The position numbers and the translations under genes were made by a program. A stretch of 64,000 bases of DNA. Origin: Arion vulgaris (lineage: Eukaryota; Mollusca; Gastropoda; Stylommatophora; Arionidae). The notes under the pieces were generated by a model, which did no database searches, was not told the origin of the DNA, and was given only the letters and a program-made list of their open reading frames with translations. Each line of letters begins with the position of its first letter. Position 1 is the first letter of the stretch. Location of the stretch: the NCBI GenBank assembly GCA_020796225.1, contig CM036755.1, positions 60,376,652-60,440,651 of the forward strand, read 5' to 3'. Of this stretch, positions 1 through 9,303 are shown piece by piece.

Positions 1-395
1 CCAAACCTGGACACTGACAACAAATGATAGAAGAAAACTAGTCACGACAGAGATGAAGTGTCCACGCAGAATGCTGGGTGTAACAAGAAGAGACCGGTTG
101 AGAAATGAAGACATCAGGAAAAAGTGGGTACAACATCAGTACTAAACTTCATCAGAAACAACAAATTAAATGGTTCGGCCACATAAGCAGATTACCAACG
201 GACAGTGCACATCAAAGAGAAATGCTGTTACGATACAATGGGTACAAAGCAAAAGGCCGACCACTCAAAAGAAGGACCTCAGAGATAACAGAGGCGACGA
301 AAGAGACTATATACGAAGCGCATACAAGGGCCAGTTTTAGAAATCTCTTCTTGACCCTACGCTGTGAGACAAACAGGATTCGAGAAAGAAAGGAA
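1..395 (+). mobile_element. LINE fragment L-A, polyprotein C-terminus
   Basis: This stretch reads, with frame breaks, as the end of a non-LTR retrotransposon polyprotein. One frame gives TLTTNDRRKLVTTEMKC and a second gives KWFGHISRLPTDSAHQRE, the W-x-GH motif found near the end of many RTE-like LINE proteins. A longer copy of the same family lies at 53.1-53.9 kb and reaches back to the FADD reverse-transcriptase box, which identifies the family. Two short minus-strand pieces lie near 11.0 and 22.6 kb. The left end runs off the window. It sits just upstream of the first visible GATA exon, so it is probably in an intron of that gene. It is dead: no frame stays open. Confidence 0.75.
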
Positions 396-469
396 GAATG
401 ATTTCGATAATTAAAATTATTTTTTGTACATAAGAAGTTGTTTTATTTTATTTCATTTTATGAATCCAG

Positions 470-651
470 ATGGTCAGGAATGCTGGGTGGATCCGGAAGG
501 CCGTGAATGTGTCAATTGTGGGGCTGTAGCTACGCCACTGTGGAGGAGAGATGGCACTGGTCATTACTTGTGCAATGCATGCGGACTATATCACAAGATG
601 AATGGTCTTAACAGACCACTTGTTAAACCTCATAGGCGAGGAATGATTGGG
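470..651 (+). CDS. GATA456: GATA exon 1 in window: N-terminal zinc finger
   Basis: The exon encodes [20 protein letters not shown] and runs on through the whole N-finger to KPHRRGMIG. The finger is Cys-X2-Cys-X17-Cys-X2-Cys (CVNC...CNAC) with the usual [20 protein letters not shown] core. In the family this finger stabilises DNA binding and contacts FOG-type cofactors. The acceptor is a T-rich tract ending atccag at 469; a second AG at 476-477 is possible. The donor GTAAGT is at 652-657, directly after a complete codon (phase 0). The frame stays open past the donor to 753, but those codons do not look like GATA sequence and are read as intron. Which upstream exon precedes it cannot be seen. 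Confidence 0.93.
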
Positions 652-765
652 GTAAGTTCAAATCTAGAGATGAAAGTGAAAGTCGAGTTGAGATTTAACC
701 AAAATAAAGTCGAAGTTGAAGAAATATCACAGAACTTTGGACTCTCTGCATAAATTACATTACTA

Positions 766-978
766 TTGTTTTTCTTTTCTTTCCGATCCAGAAGCAATTG
801 AGCTTTCAGCTCTTCGGCTCGGTGTCATGGACATCGTAACCCTTCGGCTCGGTGCCACGAACACCGTAAATCTGGGGAACCTGTAGCTTTTCTGCCAGTC
901 TGTGGAGTTGAACCCGCACTTATAGAGGACTAGTCACCCGTAGTCCAACGCGCTACGAAAATGCTGGGCACGCGGGCA
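766..978 (-). mobile_element. S1 SINE (tRNA-headed), full-length or nearly so
   Basis: On the minus strand the element starts near a tRNA-like head (TAGCGCGTTGGACTACGGG, then GGTTCAACTCC as a B-box-like block). It continues with a body holding two similar copies of CACCGAGCCGAAG and ends in an A-rich tail, seen here as T-rich sequence at 766-782. The tRNA-like blocks would be an internal RNA polymerase III promoter. Related copies lie at 2.64, 35.3, 45.8 and 55.6 kb, plus a 45-bp stub at 45.2 kb. It lies in the first GATA intron and is not a functional tRNA gene, because no cloverleaf closes. Confidence 0.8.
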
Positions 979-1104
979 TAGAAGATGGTTACGATATTGT
1001 ATAGAAATGTTATTTGTAATCTTTTACCATTGAATTTTACCCGGGCAGCGGCTTTCCTGCCTGCTCCTCTCTATTCTCAACTGCCAATGGTTCTTTTACA
1101 CGCT

Positions 1105-1200
1105 CAACTTGAACACGGAATCTACGTTTTATCCTCCGTCTCCGATAGGACTAGGAACACAATCTCACCTACACTGAGATCAGGTATCTCTGGAAAAATA
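1105..1200. repeat. R4 interspersed repeat piece
   Basis: About 90 bp around CTCCGTCTCCGATAGGACTA recurs at 49.91-50.01 kb almost unchanged and, more diverged, at 12.23-12.30 kb. The type of element is not recognised. Confidence 0.55.
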
Positions 1201-1219
1201 TCAGGATACATATATCACT

Positions 1220-1335
1220 ATATACAGAGTCTTCTACAACACAACAGCAGACAAGAAAGCGGAATGAAATCAACAATAAAGATGGGAAGATGGCATAGCA
1301 GAATCCTACTAACAACGCAAAAATAACTATCACAC
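1220..1335 (+). mobile_element. LINE scrap L-I
   Basis: A short segment (cagagtcttctacaacac through gcatagcagaatcctact) matches a longer copy at 34.5-34.7 kb that sits inside an M1 hAT element. The conceptual protein there (RKIWLNGIAEFCQRTKITIT) resembles the end of a LINE polyprotein. It is too short to classify. Confidence 0.45.
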
Positions 1336-1656
1336 AGGCCACTAGAGCAATGCAGTACACACACACACACAAAAACCCAGAAAAACTAGGACATTGAGCA
1401 AAACGGTAACCGAGGGACAAGAAAAGAAAAAGGAAGTAGATTCTACGATTATATGTGACTTTTTTGTTTTTGTATCAGTCTGTCTTTTCTCTCTAATTAC
1501 TTCCTATTAATCTGTTTTCTTGATTAATGAACACATGACCAAAAATATTGATCAAAAACTGTTCATATGAATTATGATTTTGTAAATCCATATATTGCAT
1601 GGAGGAATATTGATTGATTTTGTTTATTTATTTATTGGTAGATTGACTTTTCCCAG

Positions 1657-1785
1657 GTCTCGTCGACTCGTCGTATGGGAATGGTCTGCGCCAACTGCCG
1701 AACGTCGACGACGACGCTGTGGAGAAGAAACAGCGACGGTGAGCCAGTCTGTAATGCGTGTGGACTTTATTACAAGTTACATGGG
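1657..1785 (+). CDS. GATA456: GATA exon 2 in window: C-terminal zinc finger
   Basis: This 129-bp exon encodes [20 protein letters not shown] and continues to [10 protein letters not shown]. It holds the complete C-finger, Cys-X2-Cys-X17-Cys-X2-Cys, with [20 protein letters not shown]. In all GATA factors this finger makes the main sequence-specific contact with WGATAR DNA. The acceptor is tttcccag at 1656 and the donor gtaaga begins at 1786; both ends are phase 0. The split just after KLHG, before VNRPL, is a familiar position in GATA genes. The [19 protein letters not shown] wording matches pannier-like members more than GATA1/2/3. No residue expected to bind zinc is missing. Confidence 0.95.
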
Positions 1786-1914
1786 GTAAGACTTTACAAT
1801 AATTCTTATATTGAGTCTTTTAGAAGCTCTGAGACAGGTGAAAGTTCATAGAAGAACAATGACAAACAGGAACTTTATTTTGAACATTCTTTATTTCTTT
1901 CTTTTGTTCTTCTC

Positions 1915-2305
1915 TGCTTTTTTTTTACCGCTAGGCGTAACAAATTTAACTGATGATCGAGTTTCAGATAGTGAATGCTCGGTCGTTTGATATGCTGTGG
2001 TATTGTGGAATTTTAAGATGTCTGTAACTCTATCAGTCCATATTTTTCGTGGTCTTCCTCTTCCTCTTGATGATTCCATTTTCAGGTTGTAGATTCGGGT
2101 TCATTCTCACCAAGTAGCCAAACCATTTGAGTCTCTGTTTTTCAATGAATCTAATAGGTGTTGTTCCGACTGTTCTTCTAATTTCCTCATTTCTTATATG
2201 GTCTCTTCTTGTTTTATTTACCGTTTTCCTCAAGCATCTCATTTCACATTTGGTAATTTCCACTCTTGGTCTTTTGTTAGTGCCCATGTTTGGCACTGGT
2301 AGCAC
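1915..2305 (-). mobile_element. LINE fragment L-F, polyprotein C-terminus
   Basis: The minus strand encodes EMRCLRKTVNKTRRDHIRNE and, further on, RLKWFGYLVRMNPN and SRGRGRPRKIWTDRVTDILK, with a frame change in between. A plus-strand copy at 61.78-62.18 kb has the same order in one open frame. The [WY]FG[HY]L...RGRPRK pattern is typical of the end of RTE-like LINE proteins. The element is 5'-truncated and decayed. Confidence 0.75.
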
Positions 2306-2640
2306 ACTGTTGGTATGAAGATTGCATTTAGAATCAGTCTTTTAGTCTCTACTGGAATTACTTGGTGTTTTAGTAAATGTTTCAGTTTTTAAACTGTAAC
2401 AACAAGAAATATACATCCTCATTCTCTTCTTTAATCTGTTTTAAAAACAAATAGTGTTTGTTATGTGAGTTGTCATGCTGCTGACAGCGCTAATATAATC
2501 CCTTTCTTTGTTTACTTGGATTTTTTCTCATTTCTCTTCCATCCACTTTCTCTTTGCTGTTATCATCCAATTCTGGTTAATGGTCATTTTAAGCTCTTCT
2601 TTTTTACTTCCTTATAAGATTGGCAATTCAACCACGTGTT

Positions 2641-2828
2641 GTTGTTTTTTTATCTAGAAGCGCTTGAGCTTTCAGCTCGGTGCCATGGACATCGTAACCC
2701 TTCGATTCTGTGCTACGAACACTGTAAATCTGGAGAACCTGTGGCTTTTATACCAGCCGCGGAATTGAACCCGCACTCACAGAGGGCCTGTCACCCATCG
2801 TCAACGCGCTACGAACACGCTGGGTAGG
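2641..2828 (-). mobile_element. S1 SINE
   Basis: Second S1 copy in the GATA introns, same orientation as the 766-978 copy. The T-run at 2644-2652 is its A-tail; the body with the CACCGAGC-type duplicated block and the tRNA-like head (CGTAGCGCGTTGACGATGGG on the minus strand) follow. Its second half-block is more diverged. Confidence 0.75.
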
Positions 2829-2984
2829 TACACGTGGACAGGCATATCGACTGCAGAGCCAATACTTCAAGATTGCTCAGAATATGATATACTGAGGCAA
2901 ACTCACTAGCCTAACGAAACAATACTCGACAGAAAACTACACGGACCTCTGTGTGAGCTACAAACGAATGTGACGTTTATACAA

Positions 2985-3365
2985 GAGACAACATTGAATA
3001 TATAGACAATATTTCAATCGAACGAAAGGAAGGATACAAGAGAAACATTGAATATATAGACAATATTTCAAGCGAACGAAAGGAAGGAAGGATATAAAAG
3101 ACAACATTGAATATATAGACAATATTTCAAACGAACGAAAGGAAGGAAGGATACAAGAGACAACATTGAATATATAGACAATATTTCAAGGAACGAAAGG
3201 AAGGAAGGATACACGAGACAACATTGAATATATAGACAATATTTCAAGGAACGAGAAGGAAGGATACAAAGACAACATTGAATAATAGACATATTTCAAG
3301 AACGAAAGGAAGAGGGATAAGAGACAACATTAGTACATAACAGTATTTCAATGAACGAAAGAAAG
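2985..3365. repeat. Minisatellite, 52-62 bp units, about 6 copies
   Basis: Units contain ACATTGAATATATAGACAAT and then CGAACGAAAGGAAGGA. Unit length varies because the GAAGGAAG part slips, and the last copies are decayed. It lies in a GATA intron. Confidence 0.85.
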
Positions 3366-3579
3366 ACTATCTTTCTTCATCCGTCTTTATGTCGTCATGC
3401 AACTCCCGATTTATTTCTTCAAACATTTCTCCTTTCTTATCTCTATGAATTGTCAAAGCAACATCAACTTTTAAAAGTTTAATAAAATATGGACTGCAAG
3501 TTATATAGTATTAAAACTAAATTACGAATTTTCAATTCAAATGTTGTATCAATCCTAACATATGCTAGCAGAGTTGGAA

Positions 3580-3985
3580 AATGACTAAAGATATAGAAAG
3601 CAAGTTGAATGCATTTGAAAATAGATGTCTGCGAAAAATAATGAATATAAAATGGAACGAATTCAGGAGAAGTGATGAAATCAGAGACATGTCTGGTTAA
3701 CCACTAGTGTCAACTGTTATAAGAAAGAGAAGATGGAGATATGTTGGACACACCTTGAGGAGAAATGATTAACGAATATCAAAACAGGCATTGAAGTGGG
3801 ATGCAAAGGTTCAAGAAAGAGAGGATGACCTAAGGAGACCCTGAAACGAACTTTGCTGAGAGAGGCAGGAAATATCGGTCTCAGTTCAATGGAGAAGATT
3901 GAGCGAGTTGCCCAGGATAGAGCGGTATGGATAAATTACTTACATGCTCTAACGTATGTAACGTATAACAGTACGAGAGGAATTA
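3580..3985 (+). mobile_element. LINE fragment L-C, polyprotein C-terminus with (ATT)n tail
   Basis: With stops and one frame change the plus strand reads NAFENRCLRKIMNIKWNEFR, RRWRYVGHTLRRND, TLKRTLLREAGNIGLSSMEK and AQDRAVW, followed by a GTACGAGAGGAATTATTATT tail. Four more copies lie at 23.1, 26.5, 27.05 and 58.4 kb. A simple-repeat 3' tail in place of poly-A fits the RTE clade. Inactive. Confidence 0.75.
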
Positions 3986-4429
3986 TTATTATCTCTCTGA
4001 AACAATCTATCTTTGTTATCTTACTTCATCTCTTATCTTATTTTCTTTCCTGTCTTGTTCAGACTTTGCCAGTGTAACAGCATTTTGAACTTTATCTATC
4101 TAATAATGATATTATCTGTCACATCCTGAATCTATCTTTTCCTTGGTTTCCTTCTTCTCTTCTTTACGGGTTGCCTCGCTCTGGCTTCTTCGTTTTGTAT
4201 TTTCTCTTTTTGTGTCCACATTAATTCAATTTTCACAATCTAATGAATTTTTTATTGAAATGAAAATCGTGGCATATCCTTTACAGGACGTAGCCATCAA
4301 CAACAGTAAACAAGTCGTTGATTTTCTAGGCCTCACTTATACGTTCAGTAGTTTGCCATTGCTTTCATTATTTTTTTTTATGTTTGAAATATTTATTTTT
4401 CTTTGTACATAACAATTTCAACATTTCAT

Positions 4430-5165
4430 GATTTATAACCATTTGTGGCCTGTGGTGCATTTGCATGTGAGATGAAATATGAGATGGTGGACTTTACGTG
4501 TGATTGAGTATCCAGTTATAGAACATACGATAACGACATTAGAAAGAGATACGATCGTTAGATGGAAAAAATATGGAGAGCAATGGCGGAATGTGGAAGG
4601 GCCATTCAGAATCAGGACTATTTGATTCTGGACACGACTTTGCTGTGTGTATTCAGACAATGGCGGACAGCGGTTATGACGAACCGACTCAATCTGCCAT
4701 ATGTAATGATATTGCGTGTGCAGAAAGCTGGATTTTATCGTGATTGATGTTCCCTTTGACATGAATTGCAATTCAAGTGATGAACAGTTGTGTGTTGACA
4801 CTTTAGCGACGGCCATATGCATTTATGCGGTGCAGGTGGCTTTTTGTGGCTGTACGGCTGTTTCATTCAGGAATTAGTTCACACGGGAGACAGTTCCCAG
4901 TTGTTAGCATTTCGTTTGATTTTCGCTGGCACAGGAACGGAGCAATTATGGGGTGACCCGTTGCAGTGAAGTTGGAACCGTACATATGAACTATGAGTAC
5001 CTAGTGCTATCGGAGATAGACGACAAGGCACAGGTCCGGTGTTCACGTTGATCCCATTAAGAAACTCGTAACAGTGCAGAGCGAATAAGCGTAAACTGCA
5101 AAGTCGTTGTCCAAACAAAATTCGTTGCTGAATATTAAAATAGAATTTACACAAACAATTATTAT
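4430..5165. other. Unassigned intron segment
   Basis: No exon with splice sites and no repeat seen elsewhere in the window. Broken frames around 4500-4830 (for example RDTIVRWKKYGEQWRNVEG) look like a decayed protein, perhaps a transposase, but I cannot name the family. Confidence 0.3.
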
Positions 5166-5169
5166 TCTC

Positions 5170-5424
5170 CGCCCGTGTGGTGCCGGAACCCGCAAGAGAA
5201 GAACAAAATAGTACCACTGCGACCAACAAGGAATGTTGTAGTAGACGAATGATGTAGGACCTAGGAAGCTATCCCAGTAAATTAAAAAACATCGCGGAAA
5301 TCGGATGTGCTGGCCTACTTGTAGGCGCATAACTGGCATAACGTACAATTGCTTTTAGGCTCAGATCACATACAAATCACACAAAGTGGTTAAGAAGTGG
5401 TGGATATGGAGCGTTCGAATAAGA
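5170..5424 (+). mobile_element. S3 SINE, full length, with target-site duplication
   Basis: A 255-bp element bounded by ATTATTATTCTC (5158-5169) and ATTACTATTCTC (5425-5436). It begins GCCCGTGTGGTGCCGG, contains a diverged form of the shared block CATGTCGTAAGAGGCGACT and ends at GGAGCGTTCGAATAAG, a decayed GAA tail. The duplication fixes the element's ends, so this copy serves as the reference for the family. About a dozen S3 copies, whole or partial, are in the window. Confidence 0.85.
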
Positions 5425-5636
5425 ATTACTATTCTCAAAATAACAATAGGAAACCTAGTCAATGTTACATAATTCGTGCACTGCCATTGAGTTTTCGTTG
5501 CGTAAGAAGGTGATCAAAGCACACATGGTCAAGCTCCAAAGTGCACTGAAAATAGTTTTGTCAATCAATCAAAGCTGTTGTATTGTTAAGTATACAATTT
5601 TGTGGCACTTGCATCACAAATGATCTTTCTCCACAG

Positions 5637-5745
5637 GTGAACAGACCATTGTCCATGAGGAAAGATGGTATACAGACAAGAAAAAGGAAACCAAAGGGAA
5701 CCACCAGCAGCAAGAAAGGTTCAAGCAAGTCTTTTGATTCTTCAG
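5637..5745 (+). CDS. GATA456: GATA exon 3 in window: basic tail after the C-finger
   Basis: The exon encodes VNRPLSMRKDGIQTRKRKPK and then GTTSSKKGSSKSFDSS. In GATA factors the segment right after the C-finger lies in the DNA minor groove and, being Lys/Arg-rich, also serves as nuclear localisation signal. RKRKPK is the GATA4/5/6-class signature. The acceptor is tttctccacag at 5636. The exon ends after the first base of a codon (phase 1) at 5745 and the donor is gtaata. Serine- and lysine-rich sequence past the tail is poorly conserved in the family. Confidence 0.93.
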
Positions 5746-6751
5746 GTAATACAAATATATTTTCTGTCTTCTCATGACAATATTTTTGTTAGTTTTTTTC
5801 CTCTGTTCATTTTTAGAAAAAAAGTAATCCTTGTTTTGGCTGGGTCTGATGAGAATCCCATGGACTGCTAAAATGAGTAATATTATTGAATGAAATCAAG
5901 ACACAGAGAAAGCTTATCATCGATATAAGAAAGAGGCAGTCATTATGTTTCGATCATGTGATGAGGAGGGGAGGTTTAGAACACATTGTGACAACCGGTA
6001 AAATTTAAGATATAGTCGAGACAGAGGAAGACAGAGAGAGAAAACTTTGGATAGTCTGACTTCATGGCACGGTAGAGCGACAACATCTGAGTTAATAGCA
6101 AACACCCAAGAAAAAGATAAGTGGAGATCCATGATCGTTACCGCCAGTCGGCAAGGCACCTGATGATAATGATGATCTAGTCTTGTCAGACTTCTCTGTA
6201 TCATGGTTACTACAGGAGTTGAATGAGTAAACGATTAATTTATTTGTTTTCCTTCTTCTTTGTCTTTCTTTTTCATCTTTCAACTACCATTTGAGCAGAT
6301 GTCTTGAACATACTTGTTTCCATCCTTTCGGTTACGTGAATTGACCAAAAAACCATAGTTGTTCATTTTGAAAATCAAATGTATATACATGTACTTGTGT
6401 AGTTGTTTGTGTGTGATGTGGCATATGTGCGTGTTGCGAGTTTTGTGTGTATTATGTGTATTATATAATAATAAAGCCCATAACCCGTTAGGGTCGTAGG
6501 GGTGTCACTGTGGAGACATCAGCATAAAACAGCACGCCATGAATCTTTGTCTTCAACTCCTCGAGCGAGTGTGGAGCAATTACCCCGACCAGGTCTTGAT
6601 GTTTTCAAAACAGGATTTTCTCTGCTCTCCTTTCTTTCTTCCACCCTGAACTGTTCCCTGTAGGATAGTCTTAGTGTATTGGTTGCATGTGTATAACCAT
6701 TATGCAGAAATAATAAATAAATAAATGTTTAATTTTAACCAGTGACCTCAG
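5746..6751 (+). other. GATA intron before the first EDRKP exon
   Basis: Donor gtaata at 5746, acceptor cctcag at 6751 (or accag at 6742). It carries an L-E LINE fragment at 5840-6180. The rest (6180-6740) shows only a GT-rich run near 6400-6450 and no recognised element. Confidence 0.8.
5840..6180 (+). mobile_element. LINE fragment L-E, polyprotein C-terminus
   Basis: Related to the end of the reverse-transcriptase element at 56.9-58.4 kb: GAGAATCCCATGGACTGCTA corresponds to its RIPWTAK codons, and GAGGTTTAGAACACATTGTG to its EGLEHLV codons. It ends in a TGATGATAATGATGATC tail. Frames are broken. Confidence 0.75.
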
Positions 6752-6925
6752 AGGACAGAAAGCCAAATATACAGTCGCATTCTGATGATAAAATGAGCAA
6801 CAACTCTAGCGGCATCGGAGGAATCGGCGGTGGTGGTAGTGGTGGTTTGGGGGACACACCACTCAGCCATCATCATCAGCAAATTCATCTTCAGCAATCG
6901 ACACCATTGTCTCACGGTTATCTTG
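6752..6925 (+). CDS. GATA456: GATA exon 4 in window: first EDRKP exon, symmetric cassette
   Basis: The exon encodes EDRKPNIQSHSDDKMSNNSS, a glycine-rich run, then GLGDTPLSHHHQQIHLQQ and STPLSHGYL. It enters at phase 1 and leaves at phase 1, 174 bp or 58 codons, so skipping it keeps the frame. The acceptor is cctcag at 6751. A second usable AG at 6742 would add nine bases (VTS) and also stay in frame. Two donors overlap at the 3' end: gtaggt at 6926 fits the phase of the next exon, whereas gtattc at 6930 does not. Its protein resembles the next exon in the same order of motifs, as described there. No domain is recognised; this is the low-complexity C-terminal region of the factor. Confidence 0.85.
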
Positions 6926-7230
6926 GTAGGTATTCAAGCAAAAAACAAATTTCAGTATCTTTTTCAGACCTTAGTGAATGAAGTTATTTCACTTCCCATT
7001 TCTAGATCCTAGCATGCAGGAGGTAGGAGGGCAACTCCTTCCACAATGTAGAACGTCGAGTGTAGGATTCTCTCTCTCTCTCTCTCTCTATCCCCGCTTA
7101 GGATGATTTAGCAGACTTTCTCAAGAATTCTGCTGTTGTTTTTACTTCGTACAGCTTCTCCTTAAGCTCGTTATTTTCGGTCCAGGTTTCGTTTCTCAGG
7201 CCTGCTAGAGTGTAGGATTGCACCAACAAC

Positions 7231-7408
7231 CAGAGCCGTGCCGTGCTATGATGCATAAGGTGGCACCGTGAGGGGGAGGCGTGGACCGGCTTTAAGGGCA
7301 GCGCAATCAAAATCACAGAAATTGTAGATTATTTTAAAGAAAAAAACGACTGTTAAGGGGCAGCATTTCCGAAAGACGGGCATATACTAGAAAATATCCA
7401 AGGCACTG
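7231..7408 (+). mobile_element. M2 hAT-type miniature element
   Basis: Starts CAGAGCCGTGCCGTGC and ends GGCACTG, flanked by CCAACAAC (7223-7230) and CCAACAAT (7409-7416), an 8-bp duplication with one mismatch. Two better copies at 49181-49355 and 62901-63071 give the family end as CAGGGCCGTG. Eight-base target duplications and CAG...CTG ends fit the hAT superfamily. It is too short to encode a transposase. Confidence 0.8.
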
Positions 7409-7455
7409 CCAACAATCGTGTGTAATTAGTAATATAATATATATACATATATATC

Positions 7456-7645
7456 TTAAGCCGCAGTAGCGCAGTTGTTAGTGAACTTGCTTCTCAAACT
7501 AGTGGTTCGGTTTCGGAATGGGGGTACGGAAATGTTTACCGATCGCAACGGCTCTCAGGTCGACCCAGCCTCAATTGGATACCATGAAAAGCACTAAGAT
7601 ATAAAGGTAACTGTTGTGATGTTATCCACATTACCATCCTGTGCC
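7456..7645 (+). mobile_element. S7 tRNA-headed SINE-like element
   Basis: GCCGCAGTAGCGCAGTTGTT looks like a tRNA A-box region and GTGGTTCGGTTTCGG like a B-box. The downstream body (CAGCCTCAATTGGATACC) has no other copy I noticed in the window, so the right edge is a guess. I could not find a target duplication. Confidence 0.5.
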
Positions 7646-7649
7646 TATC

Positions 7650-7925
7650 ATCATCAAGTAGCTTGTCCTGAGCAGAACTTTGCCACCCCAACATTCCTCC
7701 GGAATTTCTCTCTTTCATAGGCCAGATGTCCTGCCACTGCAGCTGTCATATTCAAACCATCAGTTACATCCTGAATCCATCTTCTCCGTAGTCTTCCTCT
7801 TCTTCTCTTTGCCGGTATGTCTCCTTCCATAATGGTCTTCTCCAGCCCTTCATGTCTTTTTCTATGTCCAAAATATCTCAATTTTCTCTTTCTTATTTGT
7901 AGCATCAGCCAGTTTATGCCTATGG
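7650..7925 (-). mobile_element. LINE fragment L-B, polyprotein C-terminus with GAT-rich tail
   Basis: The minus strand is open for 91 codons: RKRKLRYFGHRKRHEGLEKT, AKRRRGRLRRRWIQDVTDGL, ending KFCSGQAT, then a GATGATGA tail. This family has at least eight copies here (7.65, 15.4, 21.2, 26.0, 29.7, 30.5, 46.3, 52.1 kb), most with a trinucleotide GAT tail. All are 5'-truncated to roughly the last few hundred bases, as expected for target-primed reverse transcription that stopped early. Confidence 0.8.
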
Positions 7926-8160
7926 TCAATGAAAATTACGGACCTAACACCATATTACTCAACAATACCTCGAGATATGAAAAGGGTTCATTAATTTTAA
8001 AAATGATACTTGCCAATATGTTGCCAATGAGAGTATGCATTCTCTTAGTATTCTGATATGTGTTTTTCATTTCAGTTCCATTTCGTTTTACTTGATTTGT
8101 TTAATTGTTGGTAAGTTTAATATTAAACTTATACATTGTTTGTTTTCTCTTCGTTTACAG

Positions 8161-8498
8161 AGGACAGAAAGCCTCTAATTCATTCTCACTCTCCTCACGC
8201 AATAAACCAACATGGAGGTAGCAGCAACATCGGCACAAATAATGTCAGCAGTCATAACAACGTTGGATTGTCGGATTCGTCCATTCTAAGTCACCACCAT
8301 CATCATCATCTTCAACAGCAGCATCACAACTTTCTTAACAGCAGCAACAATCTAGGAAGTTTGAGTGATTCATTTCCAGGCATGTCTTCGTCTATGGCCT
8401 TGACACTAGGGTCAGGAAGGTCATCTACTCTAGGACTTATGACCCCCTCACAGATGTATGGACACCTATCATCATCGCATTCACCGGGCCCACATCAG
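8161..8498 (+). CDS. GATA456: GATA exon 5 in window: second EDRKP exon
   Basis: The exon encodes EDRKPLIHSHSPHAINQHGG, then GLSDSSILSHHHHHHLQQQ, NLGSLSDSFPGMSSSMALTL and LMTPSQMYGHLSSSHSPGPH. It opens at phase 1 after cgtttacag and closes at a complete codon (phase 0) before gtcagt. EDRKP-x-I-x-SHS and GL-x-D-x2-3-LSHHH...LQQ recur in the same order as in the exon at 6752-6925, which suggests an internal exon duplication. The His/Gln/Ser-rich composition is common in activation regions. Because its two ends differ in phase, this exon cannot be skipped without breaking the frame, whereas the previous one can. Confidence 0.9.
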
Positions 8499-8559
8499 GT
8501 CAGTACAACTCTTCAAAATAACTTTTTTACTTCTTAAAAAGGTAATAAGTAGTTTTAAG

Positions 8560-8720
8560 AACCCCAGGGGAAGCACCGAAGACAATGAGTATGATCAAAA
8601 AATATACAGTGAGCAACTATTAGGGACTTCCGAAAAAAAAAAAAACTATAAGATTCGAACTACAAACCTTCACTTCTTACGGCACAGATTGTTTAGCCCT
8701 ATTGACGATGGTTTGCCTGT
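8560..8720 (-). mobile_element. SINE-like piece with B-box-like block
   Basis: GATTCGAACTACAAACC followed by CTTCACTTCTTACGGCAC recurs with variation at 54.34-54.42 kb (ATTCGAACCACAACTTTTAC, then TTCTTACGGCAC). On the minus strand GGTTTGTAGTTCGAATC resembles a tRNA B-box. The edges are not defined. Confidence 0.4.
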
Positions 8721-8940
8721 GTTTAATGATACTGGAGCACACCAACCACCAATAACAACGAACAATAAAAATAGATCAGATACTAAAGCCAAGGGAAGTC
8801 CAAGTAAAAGATGGATAGATAATATCAAGACCTCACTAAATAAACACGGAAATAACACAGCAAGGGCAACTCATCTGGCACTGGAACGCAAATTAAATCT
8901 CCCATCCCTACGATAACAGCAAAGAGTGGACAACCAAATT
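8720..8940 (+). mobile_element. LINE fragment L-G, polyprotein C-terminus
   Basis: The frame gives KAKGSPSKRWIDNIKTSLNK and TARATHLALERKLN, the G-x-P-x-K-R-W-I-D-x-I pattern seen at LINE protein ends. A minus-strand copy lies at 46.03-46.19 kb. Decayed. Confidence 0.65.
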
Positions 8941-9303
8941 CATCACCCACCTGGGGAAATACAATAGACAATTATCTGTGTGTTATTTTTTTCAGATGCC
9001 ATTAACACTTGTTTACTATCTATGTATTATCCTGATTCTGACAAAGCACAACTTGCGTCACTCCAACCCTAGTCAACTGTAAACTCTCAAATCTTTTCTT
9101 TAATCATGGTTTGCCTCACAGCCTCATGATAAGAAGAGATTTCTAGAACATACTTTTGTGTGGGCTTCATAAACAGTGTTTTTCGTCACCTTTGTTCTCT
9201 CTGAGCTCAGTGGCGGCTTGTCATTAGGTGCAAGTGGGGCCGACCCACCAAAATTAATATGTAACGTGTATTTGTCTTATAAATTAAAATATAACCTAAT
9301 CTA

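Larger units (their letters stand above)
652..1656 (+). other. GATA intron between the two fingers
   Basis: GTAAGT donor at 652 and a pyrimidine-rich acceptor ending cccag at 1656. It contains one S1 SINE (minus), an R4 repeat piece and an L-I LINE scrap. The remainder, including an AC-rich run near 1353-1372, shows nothing I recognise. Confidence 0.85.
1786..5636 (+). other. GATA intron splitting the C-finger basic tail
   Basis: Donor gtaaga at 1786, acceptor tttctccacag at 5636. It holds an L-F LINE tail (minus), an S1 SINE, a minisatellite, an L-C LINE tail and a complete S3 SINE. Stretches 2310-2640, 3990-4430 and 5425-5636 show nothing recognisable. Confidence 0.85.
6926..8160 (+). other. 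GATA intron between the two EDRKP exons
   Basis: Donor gtaggt at 6926, acceptor cgtttacag at 8160. It contains a CT run at 7071-7089, an M2 hAT element, an S7 SINE and an L-B LINE tail. The 7930-8130 part is plain AT-rich sequence. Confidence 0.8.

Noticed and set aside
1595..1789. 64-codon frame over the C-finger exon
   Set aside because: This is the wrong frame; the GATA C-finger is read in another frame from 1657 to 1785 without any frameshift.
8161..8498. Mutually exclusive splicing of the two EDRKP exons
   Set aside because: The first exon ends in phase 1 and the last exon starts in phase 0, so dropping the second EDRKP exon would break the frame; only skipping of the first is frame-neutral.
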